This document shows, one piece after another, positions 33,141-45,232 of a stretch of DNA of 64,000 bases (positions within the stretch are counted from its first letter, which is position 1; the number at the start of each line of letters is the position of its first letter). Location: positions 79,213,847 to 79,277,846 of the forward strand of contig NC_035440.2 of assembly GCF_002127325.2 (NCBI RefSeq). The letters are read 5' to 3'. A program made the translations under genes and the position numbers. Below the pieces are notes generated by a model. The model saw only the letters and a program-made list of their open reading frames with translations. It was not told where the DNA came from and made no database searches. The stretch is from Helianthus annuus (taxonomy: Eukaryota > Streptophyta > Magnoliopsida > Asterales > Asteraceae).

Positions 33141-36100
33141 TGTCACGACCTACAAACGTCCTAGATTTGTTAGACACTTCGGTTTTGGTAATGACTCATG
33201 TACAAGTCTATTATCTTGAATAAGTGTTAAGACTTGTATGTATTTATTATTCGTTGAACTGTGTCTTAGATGTATTAATTGTTAACTGTTCAATATATAT
33301 TTCGCCAAATATATATATTCTTGTATCTTGTGAGTTGTATTATCGGATCAAGTCTTTTTGACTTCGTGTTTCGTATGAATAAATTGTATATGTATACTTC
33401 TTGATTTCGTGTCTCGTATGAATAAATTGTATATGTATACTTCTTGACTTCGTGTCTCGCACGAAGAATGTGTTTCGTATGAGTAAAATGTATGTGTATG
33501 GAGGTGTCTCGTATGAGTAAACTGTATGTGTATGAATATGTCTAGTATGAGTAAACTGTATATGTATGAATAATTTCCATATATGGGCATACTTGTATTA
33601 TGAGTACTTGTATACATAACTATGTATCTTTGATTAAGTACCATAATTGTATAATTGTATTTTCACGTTGGTGATGCAAGTGAGTATATAATTGTACTCA
33701 TAGGAATACGTATATCCTTGTATCCGTTATACGCTATCTTGTATTCTTAAAATAAATATATTTTAAGATATGTTTATATGAATATATATCACGTATGCTT
33801 GGTAAAGGTATATATAATGTTTATCTTAAAAATAATCAATTTTTAAGATTAGTTCATGGAAAATATATAATTTTAGTTTTCCACCAAAAATAATATATTT
33901 TTAAATGTTATGAAATATATATATATCTTATATACTTCAAAATAATACCTTTTTAAGATAGACCAAAATGTAATATATTTTGTATACTTGTAAAATATAT
34001 TTGGTCACTTGTTCGGTTTTGGAAATGTAGTTTACCAAGCTTTTATATATTGTAGTCCAAAATACTTATATAGTCCGTCTATTTGTCCATATGTCCGTAT
34101 TGTCCATAACTTGTATCTGAAGGTTCTAATCGTCCGTAATTTGTATTCAAGTGTGTTTATATGTATTATTGTAAGTCTTTAGTTGTAATGTGTCTTGTGT
34201 TTATTTGTATCATTGTATTCAAGTTCCTAACTTTCATGTATATAACTAATACGATCAATAAACACATAGCACATAAGTTGTTAAGATCACTAAATATATA
34301 TTTTCTCAAAGATATATATATTTATATCTATTTTTGCTTTTATAAAAACCATTCTTTCAAATCATGTATTCTTGTAAAGACTTTATCAAAAATGATAGTT
34401 TTTCTAACATATGATTCTCAAGAAAAAATTGGCCATAGTTCCTTTGAAATATGAACTTTGTCATGTTTAGTAAAACATATCTTTTTCTTTTCAAATCGCC
34501 AACAATTTACTCATATCATTTCTAAACAAAAACATATGAGATTTATAACATATTCTTAACAAGATGAACTCATAATCATGTAGGGTTTTGGTATGATCTT
34601 CACATATGTTTGTTTGTTCAAAATTATACTTTACTTCTAGTTTTGTCAAACTTTTATACAAAACCCATCTTGTATGTTACTTTTATAAATCTTGCAAAAA
34701 ACATTATTTTTAGTGAAAAACTTTATATACTTTAACAATATCAAGTATTATGATCATCCATTAAACATCATGTTTAACATAACCCTTTTAACACTTTCAT
34801 GTACACTTGTTAGATCATGTTTTTAAACATCATCTAGCAAGTTTTTCACATGATATTCATCATAACTAGATCATATAAGCAAGTAACAAGCTTCAAATCA
34901 CAACATAAACAATCTTATTTATTGTGATTTTTAGTTTGCTTTTATGTATTTTCATCTTATTTTTGTATGATTGTTTTAGATAATAACTTGTTCATAAACA
35001 ATATATACATAAACAAGTATGAAAAAGAGATTAAAAGGCTCACTTCTAGCTCTTGTGGCTAGGGATGATCTTGATGAAAATAGAAAGCAAAGAAGATAAA
35101 GATTTGATGGTTGAAAGCTCTTGGATGGATGAAATTGCTTGCTTCAACTTGTGAATGCCTTAGATCTTCTCAAGTTCCATGAAAATGCATCCTGATCATT
35201 AAGAAAGTGGCTTAAAAATGAAGTTGGTTTTGAGGTGTTCTTGGCCGAAAATGGTGAGGATGATGAGAGCCTTTGTGTGTGAAAAATAAGGTGTAAATTG
35301 GTCTTGAAAGGGTTAAGTGAAAGTATGATTACATGTTGTAAATCATTTACACTTTACCACTTGCAAGACTTGGTGAAATATCTAGATATTTCACCAAGTG
35401 GCCAAGTTGTGTGGGTCCCACTTGGGGGCGGCCCATGTATGGGGGGTGGTCTTGTTTGGTGAATTGTTTCATGTAGTTTCAAGTGTTAGAATTTGTAGGA
35501 AAAGGTTAGAAAGTTTAGATGTTTAAGGATTTCAATTGCTTTAAGAAGTTTAGATGACATAACTAGCTTTAAAATAACCAAAATAATGTTAGCTAGTTAC
35601 TAAAAAAAGTTTAGATAATGTCCGGATATTCGTTTGGCGTTGGTTTCGTTAGTCGATAGTTGAACGTTTAGCTTGTGTAAGTTGTGGGGAATGATATAGT
35701 TATTGGTTTAAATGATACCCCAATGTATTCTCATATGAAATTTGAGTTAAACAACACTTTTACACATTGCATAAAAATTTACAATGCTGAATTCTGCTGA
35801 TTTTCTGCAGAAAAGTGCTGAATTTACGACTTATAGTGCTTTTCGGGCAGTTTTTAGTGTTTGTTGGACTTCGGGAAGGTATTAAACCAAACCCTTGCAT
35901 TCCCAATTAGGGTTTAATGTATATTTGATGTTGGACTCTCGTCTAAGTCCTAAATATGTCATTAAGCTGGTTTCTGCGGATCCTGCGTTTCTATCAGCAC
36001 AATAGTTTACTAAGTACTATACTAGTTTTTCGATGCATTGTTTAAACTGTTTCAGATGTAACCAATAAAAATGAATAATGTGCACCATAAATATGTATTT

Positions 36101-36217
36101 CATGTGTATTCTAAGTGTATGTCATGAAATCATGCAGTTCGGATTTCAAAACACATAACTGTATAGCGTAAATGATCAATTTAAATGTACAAAATTACTA
36201 GAAAGTGACAGTTGTCA
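33141..36217 (-). mobile_element. 3' LTR of a decayed chromovirus (element B)
   Basis: Bounded by TGTCACGACC at 33141 and GTTGTCA at 36217, the latter adjoining a polypurine tract (complement of 36218-36231) and then the chromodomain end of pol. Length 3077 bp, AT-rich and non-coding. A minisatellite lies at 33355-33580. Confidence 0.6.
33355..33580. repeat. Degenerate minisatellite, unit about 40 bp, in LTR B
   Basis: Six or so copies of TCGTATGARTAAAYTGTATR followed by TGTATA. The first two are nearly identical, the later ones shorter and diverged. Confidence 0.85.
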
Positions 36218-36231
36218 TATTCTCCCCCTGT
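36218..36231 (-). other. Polypurine tract of element B
   Basis: The complement reads ACAGGGGGAGAATA, directly before the LTR start TGACAACTG. It follows a CGGGACGAAATTC motif that is also found before the young chromovirus LTR. Confidence 0.7.
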
Positions 36232-36299
36232 TCTAGAGAATTTCGTCCCGAAATACAAGCCGAGTCAACCTTTGCAGGAGTCTTCGCGAACAGGTGAGG

Positions 36300-39200
36300 A
36301 TATTTGGCTTTGATTTGATCTCCACGTTCCTAAGTATACTCGGTCCGTGTCGAGAGTTCTAACAAACTTTTACTAATTTGATATGACTCCTCTGTGTTTT
36401 CTGGATCTTCCAGTCCATGACCTCAACAGGTTCTTCAGTGAATTGGAGTTTGTCGTCAATGTGAACGTCATCCGCTGGGATGATAACCGTTTCTTGCGTT
36501 GGACTTTTTTTAAGATTCGACATGTGAAACGTGTCGTGCACACTACTAAGTTCGTCTGGTAATTTCAGCTTGTAGGCACCTGTGCCAGTCTTTTCCAAGA
36601 TTTCGAATGGTCCAATATATCGTGGGTTAAGCTTTCCACACTTACCAAACCTTGCTACGCCCTTCCAAGGCGAGACTTTCAACAAGACTTTGTCTCCTAC
36701 CTCGAAGATAATGGCTTCCATCTCTTGTCTGCGTAGTTCTTTTGTCAATCGTGAGCCGCCTTGATACGGTCTCTGATCTAAAAAATTTTATCTGTAGTCT
36801 CTTGGACTAGTTCCGGACCAATTAACTGTTTATCGCCAGTTTCCGCCCAACGTAGCGAAGAGCGACACTTTCGACCATAAAGAGCTTCAAACGGTGCAGC
36901 TTGTATACTTATATGGTAGATGTTATTGTAGGAAAACTCAACCAATGGTAAATGAGTATCCCAGTTGCCGCCCAAATCAATAACACACGCACGAAGCATA
37001 TCTTCGAGTGTTTCTGTGTTTGGATGGTCCGTTCGGTCTGGCCGTCAGTCTGTGGATGAAAGGCCGTGCTTAGATTTAAATGAGATCCAAAGGCATGTTG
37101 GAATGACTTCCAAATTCTTGAAATAAAGCGACCGTCTCGGTCTGAGATGATTGAAATAGGCACTCCATGATGAGCCACTATTTCTTTGAGATAGAGTTCC
37201 GCTAGTTTCTCTGTGCTATCCTTCTCCCGAATCGGCAAGAAGTGTGCAGACTTTGTCAATCTATCCACGATTACCCATATCATGTCGTGGCCTCTTGGGG
37301 TCCTGGGTAATTTCATAATGAAGTCCATCGATATTTGTCCCATTTCCAAACGGAAATCTCGGGTTGTTATAGCAAACCTGAGGTTTTCTGATATTCTGCC
37401 TTGACCTTCGCGCAGGTCAAGCATTTCCTGACATATGTCACGATATCCTTTTTGAGGTTAGGCCACCAATAATACTCTTTCAAGTCTTGGTACATTTTAT
37501 CTGCTCCCGGATGGATCGAGTACTTAGACCTATGAGTTTCCTAAAATATAAGATCTCGAAGGCCTCCAAAGAGTGGAACCCAAATTCTTCCCACAAAGTA
37601 CAAGGTTCCATCCTCTTTTGGCACTAACTGTTTTTCCATGCCTTGAAGTGATTCTGCTCGAAGATGTTCTTCCTTAAGCGCTTCTTGTTGTGCAACATGA
37701 ATTCGTGTGGTAAGATCCGTGTGAATCGTCATCTCTAATGCTCGAACTCTCAAAGTTCTAACTCGTTCCTTGCGCTCAAGGCATCCGCTACAACGTTCGC
37801 CTTGCCCGGATGGTACTTTATTTCACAATCATAGTCATTCAACAATTCAATCCAACGCCGTTGACGCATATTTAATTCTTTTTAGTTGATTATGTGTTGA
37901 AGACCTTTATGATCTGTGAAAATAGTGCATTGAGTACCATATAAATAATGTCGCCATATTTTCAAAGCGAATACCACCGCACCTAACTCGAGGTCGTGAG
38001 TGGTATAGTTCATTTCGCGAACTTTTAGTTGACGCGATGCGTACGCGATAACTTTCTCCTGTTGCATAAGTACGCAATCCAATCCTTGATGCGAAGCATC
38101 ACAGTATACTATAAAGTCATCGGTACCATCGGGTAGTGATGAGATTGGTGCATCGCACAACTTATCCTTGAGAAGTTGAAATGATTCTTCTTGTTTTTCA
38201 CCCCAATCGAATTTCTTGTCTTTTTGCGTGAGGGAGGTTAGCGGTTGAGCAATTTTTGAAAAATTCTCAATAAATCTCCGATAGTACCCCGCTAATCCCA
38301 GAAATTGTCGGACTTCAGTTGGAGTCTTGGGTGCTTCCCAATTTTTAATTGCTTCGATCTTCGATGGGTCTACTTAAATGCCTTTCTCGTTCACTATAAG
38401 CCTGAGAAATTGCACTTCGCGAATCCAAAATTCGCCTTTGGAAAACTTCACGTATAGTTTCTCCTTCTTTAGTAGTTCTAAAATGGTTCTCAAATGATGT
38501 TCGTGCTCATCTGCTGATCGTGAGTATATCAATATGTCGTCAATGAACACTATGATGAATTTGTCGAGATACGGCTTGCACACACGATTCATTAAATCCA
38601 TGAAAACCGCTGGTGCGTTCGTTAAACCAAAAGGCATAACGAGAAACTCGTAATGACCATAACAAGTTCGAAAAGCCGTTTTCGGTATGCTTTCCTCTTG
38701 TATTCGTAACTGGTGATACCCCGATCGTAAGTCTATCTTGGAGTAGAAGCTTGAACCTTGCCGTCGATCGAATAAGTCATCAATCCTCGGTAGTGGATAC
38801 CGATTCTTGATGGTGAGTTTATTCAACTCTCTGTAGTCGATGCACATTCTGAATGTTCCGTCCTTCTTCTTTACAAACAAAACTGGAGCTCCCCAAGGCG
38901 AGAAGCTTGGTCTAATGAATCCTTTATCCAACAACTCTTGAAGTTGTGTGGATAATTCCTGCATTTCAGAAGGTGCTAATCGATATGGAGACCTGGCTGC
39001 GGGGGTGGCTCCCGACACCAAGTCGATGTGAAACTCGACTTGCCGATATGGTAGTAGTCCCGGCAAGTCTTCAGGAAAGTCCTTTATCACAGGAATATCT
39101 GTCAGCTGCGGCCCAACGGCCTTCTTGTCGACAACATGCGCCAGGAAAGCAATACCACCCTTCCTTAAGCACTTCTGTGCCTTCATGCAATTGATAATCC

Positions 39201-39720
39201 GCAATGGTGTGTCGCGCTTCTTTCCATGTATAACAAGTCTCTCTCCATTCGGTAGTGGTAGGCGAATGATCTTCTCATGGCAAATGATTTCGGCTTGGTT
39301 ATCGGATAGCCAATCCATGCCAACCACTATGTCGAAACTACCCAGCTGAACGGGTAAGAGATCGATATTGAATTTCAGCTTACCAAGTTTTGATGAACAT
39401 TCTATAACAACTTCCCCTGACTCGACTAGTTTATCGTTTGCCAATTCTATAGAATGAGGGGACGTCTAGTTTACTTGACTCTAGGCTAAGTACATTTTGA
39501 ATTCTATGTGGCAAGGACTTCACTGTATAGTTTTGGAACCCTATGTTTAAATGTAGGACAACCCAATCCCTCTATTTAGATGTAGGATAATCCAGTCCCT
39601 AATTGTAGCTAGGACAATCCCATCACTAGCCATGAAACTTATGCATGTGAAATGTTGAGATGAAGCTAACATCAGCACTAGTATCAAATAACATGGATGT
39701 GAATTGTTGGTTGATAGGAA
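36300..39720 (-). pseudogene. Ty3/gypsy chromovirus pol, decayed (protease to chromodomain)
   Basis: Order on the minus strand: protease motif LFDTSADVSF near 39695 (a conserved DSG/DTG glycine is Ser here), reverse transcriptase 39444-38374 with [11 protein letters not shown] and [11 protein letters not shown], RNase H 38160-37882 ([12 protein letters not shown]), integrase 37753-36778 with DRDGRF and [13 protein letters not shown], and a linker plus chromodomain start to 36359. At least five breaks: stops at 38374, 37882 and 36359, and frame changes around 36999 and 37424. The sequence parallels the young element's pol throughout, so it is an older relative. Confidence 0.92.
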
Positions 39721-39839
39721 ACGTGTCAGGTAACTACTGTTTGAGTGATCGAGGTAGGGTGGGATGATGCGGTCGTGCCTCAGATCTCAGGGGCTAAATC
39801 CCAAATGTAACGCTCAATGCGTTTGAATTTGGGTGTTAC

Positions 39840-40400
39840 GCAGTATGGAACAACCCTTGAGAGATCGTGAAAGCCTCGAGTGTAACCAACAACATTGGCT
39901 CTAGTCATGATCGAGTTCTAGAATTTGTTTCCAACCTTTGAATTTCAATAAGTGAGCAATACTCTTCTCGCATAAGATCCTTGAGTTCTTCCCATATAAA
40001 CCTCTTCACAGTATTACTCCCTAACGTTTGTACTTGGAGATTCCACCAAGTTAAGGCTGCATTCAGCAGGAGACTCTACGTGTATCTAATTGTTTACTCA
40101 GGAATACATTTACTAGTATGACTAACCGACTTCATTGTCTTTATCTGGCGGACATGACCTATCACACGTCTCGTATTAACGAGGTCTTGTGGCTTACAGT
40201 CCGGAAAAGCCTTAATATTAAGACCTTGTGTGATCGCATCTTCCGGTGTGGCATTGCCACTCGTTCCCGATCCATCGGGATTTGACCCACTTGAACTACC
40301 AGTACCACCGGTACCGTCACTAGTGTCGTCTCAATTAACCTCATGTTGTGCAATTTCTTACCCTCGTGTTGTTCCATAAGAACTTTAGTTCAGCTTTATC
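39840..40400 (-). pseudogene. Decayed gag remnant of chromovirus B
   Basis: The complement of 40010-40075 (AACCTTGGTGGAATCTCC region) and of 39960-40005 parallels the gag segment around 53930-54005 of the young element, including the W-W-N-L region. No zinc knuckle or open frame survives. The 71-codon frame 40377-40162 has no recognisable domain. The element ends where the copia LTR begins. Confidence 0.5.
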
Positions 40401-40525
40401 AGTAACTTTTTAGCCCTAGACTTTCTTTTCAGCGCCATGTTACTTTTGATACTTAGTATCAAAGAATCTAGACTTATATTTGGACATATATATAGTCTAC
40501 CATGCGCCTAAGAATTAAGGATGCA

Positions 40526-40863
40526 TGTAAGTCCCGAAACTGAGATCACAATGATATCGCACAACTTGTAAGGTGGCGGAATCACACAAACAAGTTGTAA
40601 AAGAAATAAAAGAGATGAAAGAAGGATTCTTGTATTCAAATGATTCAATCTTGCATACAACCTAGTTGTCTAATACAAGATATGCTTAAGTCACCAACCA
40701 TGCACCTAATGACCTACACTACTATTTATAGAAAGTGTTTAGGGAGGATGATCCCTAAACCCTAGATCCATGTTTTGCCCAAAAAGCCCAAATACAATAT
40801 TAACCCCCAAATGTCTACTAATCCACTTAAGCTACTTATCCATAAAACTTCAAGGGCCTAACA
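40526..40863 (-). mobile_element. 3' LTR of the large Ty1/copia element
   Basis: On the minus strand it starts TGTTAGGCCCTTG (40863) and ends TTTCGGGACTTACA (40526), 338 bp. It contains CTATAAATAG (complement of about 40728-40737), the probable TATA box. The PPT lies directly right of it. The matching 5' LTR is beyond 64000, so the 5-bp duplication (left copy ATGCA) cannot be checked. Confidence 0.75.
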
Positions 40864-40877
40864 ATCTCCCCCTAGGT
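40864..40877 (-). other. Polypurine tract of the copia element
   Basis: The complement reads ACCTAGGGGGAGAT, next to TGTTAG, a usual Ty1/copia PPT-LTR junction. Confidence 0.85.
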
Positions 40878-40897
40878 TTACTGGATTAGTAGCTGCA

Positions 40898-43626
40898 TCA
40901 GACCTGAGGACCACCTTGTTCTTCTTCTAGAGCAAACAGACGATTCATCAGAATGTTAGCAGCAACGCTTGTCCAAGCCTTCGCACACTCTTCATATTTC
41001 TCGTTGGTGTGGATTTGATGATTTGTAAGAACCATGATACCTTCTTCATGAAAACTCATCAGGTCATAAGAATTAGGGATCCTGACAGCTTCGGCCATTT
41101 TAGGATCATAGGCCTAGAACTTGAAGTTCCTCAGAATTCCTTTCTCAAACTTCTTTGCAATTGGAATAATCTTCTCTTTGTCGGTTGCGGGCCAAATCAC
41201 TGATCTAACAGTGTGCTTGGTATGAGGGTCACGAACACCATGATTTCTTCTTATAGTTGGCTCAGTAGTCTTCATTGTGGCAAAGTTGGTTCTCACTTCC
41301 CTTTCAAGTCTTGCGTGGAACGCCCAACCTCTACCTCTTCGGTTTAGATCTGGGTCGTAAAGGGAGCACGTAGAAGGCTCTTCAAATCAATCTTCGTCCA
41401 AGACTCAAATTGACTTTCCTTAGCATTCTCTGTGACCACTCTTGCCTATAATCAGCCACATCTGCTTGCCATGCTCATACCTCCAACACGCAACTTCGGA
41501 TTTGTTCCCGACCTCATCATAGTGAGAAGATCCCAATTCCATCACAAGTCTGTCAGGCCTCTTCGTGGGATCTTTTAACTGAAAGTTTTCATCAAGAGGA
41601 TTCATATCTTGATTTTTCATTACCAATAATTGCTTGCCGCTCTGCTTCTCTTTCTCTTTCTGTTTCTCTTTCTCTTGCCTTTTCTTTGACTTGCTGCTTC
41701 TTTTCTTTGGCTTAGCAGCCAGATAAGCTTCTAATGCAGCTGCACGTTGTGCTTCTGCTGTTGCATGAGCTGTTGCTCTCTGTTCAGGAGTTTGTTCAGT
41801 TCTTCCAACATAGAATTGTTCATCTTCTTTGTCAATAAACTCATTCCTAAACTTCTTTTCTAACTTCGCCTTCAGATCATACACAGTGGACATCAGCATC
41901 CCTACATCACCTTGCAACTGATCTATTGTGAGATCTCTGTTAGTCAGCTGTGATTGTAGTGAGGAGATCTGAGCTTCCTTTAGAGAAGCATCCTGTTAAA
42001 GAGATGTAATCTGAGCATTCTTCAGCTCTGCATCTTGTTCCAATACAACCACACGTCTTTTCAACCTTTTGACGTAATCATCTTCATCACTATTGCTATC
42101 GCTTTCAAAGATTTGTCTCTTCTCGGTTGCATAACGGAAAGCTGCTTCATCATGCTCAGTAGTACCTGCTCCACTAGAACTTCCTGCTTCGAATTGAACA
42201 CCACTAGAACTTCCTGGCTGAGAGGGAATGGTTTCTAAATCAAAGTTGAAGTCATACAGATCTGGATCCTCTGTGTTTATCTTCTTTGAGGCATCTTCTG
42301 TTTGTGGATCAGGCTGAGGGTTAATGATTGGAGTGGACTCAGGGGCAGTTGATGGGCCATAGAGACTGTCATCAGGTGTGAAGCCGGTTCTTTGTTTCTT
42401 TCTAGCTGATTCTTCAGCATCATCAGCTGTCGCTTCGATTTCCATTTCAACTTGAGATGTGGCAGCAACATCTTGAACATCAGCAGTGGAGACAGATGGA
42501 GGGTTTCCATCACCAACATGTAAACTCAAAAGTAACGTTGCTAGATTCTCACTAGTCAATGGCACAGGCTTACGAACAACATCCTTTTCCTTATCAGACA
42601 TGACTATCTCCACCTCGCTTTCAGAATCAGTTTCTTCACTAGAGCCTGTCTCTGTTTCTGCATCAACAACTTCAATCTCATCTTCAATTCCAGCCACTTG
42701 TTGTGCTTGCTGCATGAGCTGTACATCGTGTTCCTTAGCAATTTGAGCGTTGATTGGTGGTGGAACTAGAGCAACTGGGGCAACTGGAGGGACTGGGGCA
42801 ACTGGAGCCCCTTGCACAATATCTGCAAACCTTCCATGCTTTTCAAGAGCAAACCTTACTTCAAAATTATAATGTTTAGATCTTTTGTTTCTACAAGCAT
42901 TCTCAAAGCAACTTGGCCCCATTGGCTTTAGATTGATGAAGTTTGGGCCCTTGACCAACGCTGGGTATTTGTCATCAAGAATCATCTGAATGAACCTTGG
43001 ATACAACATGAATATCTTCTTCTTCGGATCTTCAACCATCTTCTTCATGTTATAAAAAATAAATGCAGAAAAATTGAACTCCCATTCGTTCACCAATGCC
43101 ACAATTGCTGATTTTTATGTTTTGTTGAGCTGATCAAATCGACCTTTGTTTTCAGCAATGCATTGGAGAAAGAAGTGTACAAGCAACCTCCAGTATGGTG
43201 GAAAAAGTTTCTTCAAAACTGTCGGATAGTTTCCTTCATAGCTCATTCGTCAAAGTGCAACGAGAACTCTGGTTTGATTGTAAGACGTTGGATGGTGTGG
43301 CTGATCTCCCAACCTTAAAACCTCTTGCACGATCACTTCAGATACTATGATCTTCGTCTTTTGAATGGTAGCTTCGATTGTTCCATCTCCTTCTGCTCCT
43401 TGCCTATTAATCTTGGTCGTGTTCTAGAAGGTGTTAATACAGCTGTTGCATATAGCTGGCTCTCTCATAAAGCGTGAGTGAGGGGACAATTGTTTAGACC
43501 CCGAATGAGCGATCCAAATAACTCCATGTGTTCTAATGGAGGGTCCGTTAGATAGCCCTCTTGGTTGTGAAATAGCTCCACTTCTAATTGTCGTTGATTT
43601 CTCTCTTGCATCATTGCGCCAGCCAT
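40898..43626 (-). pseudogene. Large ORF downstream of copia pol, env-like position, unknown function (broken)
   Basis: The frame starts at ATG 43626 (MAGAMMQERNQRQLEVE). It breaks near 43470 and resumes at 43102-41996 (MALVNEWEFNF, YPRFIQMILDDKYPAL, then an acidic stretch with EDEIEVVDAETETGSSEETD). A TAA at about 41997 is followed in the same frame by a coiled-coil segment (LKEAQISSLQSQLTNRDLTI) and a Lys/Glu-rich stretch to 41420. After a frameshift it ends near 41098-40898 with a short C-terminal domain. Total about 900 codons. I know no domain here. The position, after pol and before the PPT, is that of the env-like ORF of SIRE-type copia elements, but no signal peptide or membrane span is evident. 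Confidence 0.65.
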
Positions 43627-45232
43627 TTTCTGCACTAAACTTTAAACGTTAGATCCCTTTTAAAATGAGTTGACTTATATTTGAATATTTGACGAGTCAA
43701 CAGAGTCAACACGTCAAATGGTTCAAACGTTAGCCAACATGTCAAGAAGAAGGTTCATAAGCAGTCCAGATAAGCAGGTCAAAGGAGTTCAGGTCAAAGG
43801 AGTTCAGGTCAAAAGGGTTCAGGTCAACCCTGGTCAAGTTCCGGAATGATGAAGGTTCATCTCTGATGGACCTCTTCATCCGGAATGACATAGTCATTCC
43901 ATCCGAGATCATCCGAGATGGTAATCTGCTAATCTGAGATCACCCGAGATGATGATCACCTAGTCTGAGATCATCCGTGATGCACCTTTTCAGTCCAGAA
44001 TCATATACCTTCAGTCCGGAATGGGTCCAAGATCGTCCGAGATCGTCCGAGATGGGGAATGTTGAGAGAGAATTCTTGATGAGCAGTCCGGGATGGTTCG
44101 AAATTGTGTCTCGGACCTTTGTTCTTTTAGTATTTAATGCTCTTGGATGGGTTAATGGGCCAGGCCCATCTCGGATGATTGGTCCGAGATGGTGGGCCAT
44201 CCAGATCAATATTTTATTATTATTTTTATCAAACTTTTCAAGATTAGCAAAATATCTCCTTCAAAATCAACGAATCAACCCACTGAGCACCTATTTGACA
44301 CTAATATAATAATACAAGAAAATTATACTAACACTGGAGTAATTTGGGAAGACTGCCACGGGATCAAATTGTTCTCGAACTGATTAAGGAACACTTTTTA
44401 GCTCTTTGCTTACTTGGACTGGTCCACGCGAACGTTAATATGCTTTTCCTCTTAAATCTAACGCCCGATCTTCAACTTTTAGCTTTGTGATACGCTTTAG
44501 GTAGAATTATACTGTAACATCCGTGTGTCCCATTCCAAGGCATACTCGCGCGATCAAGGTAAGCACAACAGTTTATCGTAGCAGGTAAGTATACTGAGAT
44601 TATCCTTAAGTTCTTCAACGCTAGACTTCCTGGTGAACAGATCAGTACTTCCGTACAGCAGAGAGACCAGAGAAGTTCTGACGAGGGCAAGACAGATACC
44701 TTTAACTGTACGAATTTGGCTTTAATAGCACACGAAATTCTCTTTAAAGTGAGATTTCTTCCGTTTTCAGGTTTTGGCCCTTTTTGGCTCTTTTTCAAGA
44801 TATCCTGACTGTGCCTAAGTCTGTATATAATCTGGATGCAACAGAGGGACAACCCTGATATCCCGGATGATTCATCAGCATAAAGACCTGAAACCTCAGA
44901 CGTTGGCTATTTATCAAAGCATGATTTAAGACCAGGAAATCATACACCGTTGGTCTGTTACCCACGAGATGTCCAGTCCATTATGTTTATATCACTTGGC
45001 TTCTTTTTGCTTTTCGAGCGTTAGACCTATCAACACATCGCAGTGGATCCTAGCCTGTTCAGCTTCAAAACCTTACATGTGTTAATCAAGTTCTTTAGCA
45101 CGAAAATTCATTTCATTTCCCGGCAACTTTTCTCCCCCTAAATTTGTGCAAAAGTAGAATACTTTATGCCCAAATTTACCAGATGAGTTACCGTTATTCT
45201 TAAAAACCCCTTATATATATATATATTAGAGC
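43627..45232 (-). other. Spacer between copia pol and the downstream ORF
   Basis: No gene. It contains three tandem AGGTCAAAGGAGTTC units (43776-43820) and many CCGAGAT/ATCCGAGATGG words (43885-44195). The rest (44200-45232) is AT-rich with short frames only. Confidence 0.6.
43776..43820. repeat. 15-bp tandem repeat, three units
   Basis: AGGTCAAAGGAGTTC occurs twice exactly and a third time as AGGTCAAAAGGGTTC, followed by further AGGTCAA words. Confidence 0.9.

Noticed and set aside
41996..43102. Host gene call for the 368-codon frame
   Set aside because: It is part of a longer broken frame between copia pol and the copia PPT, on the same strand.
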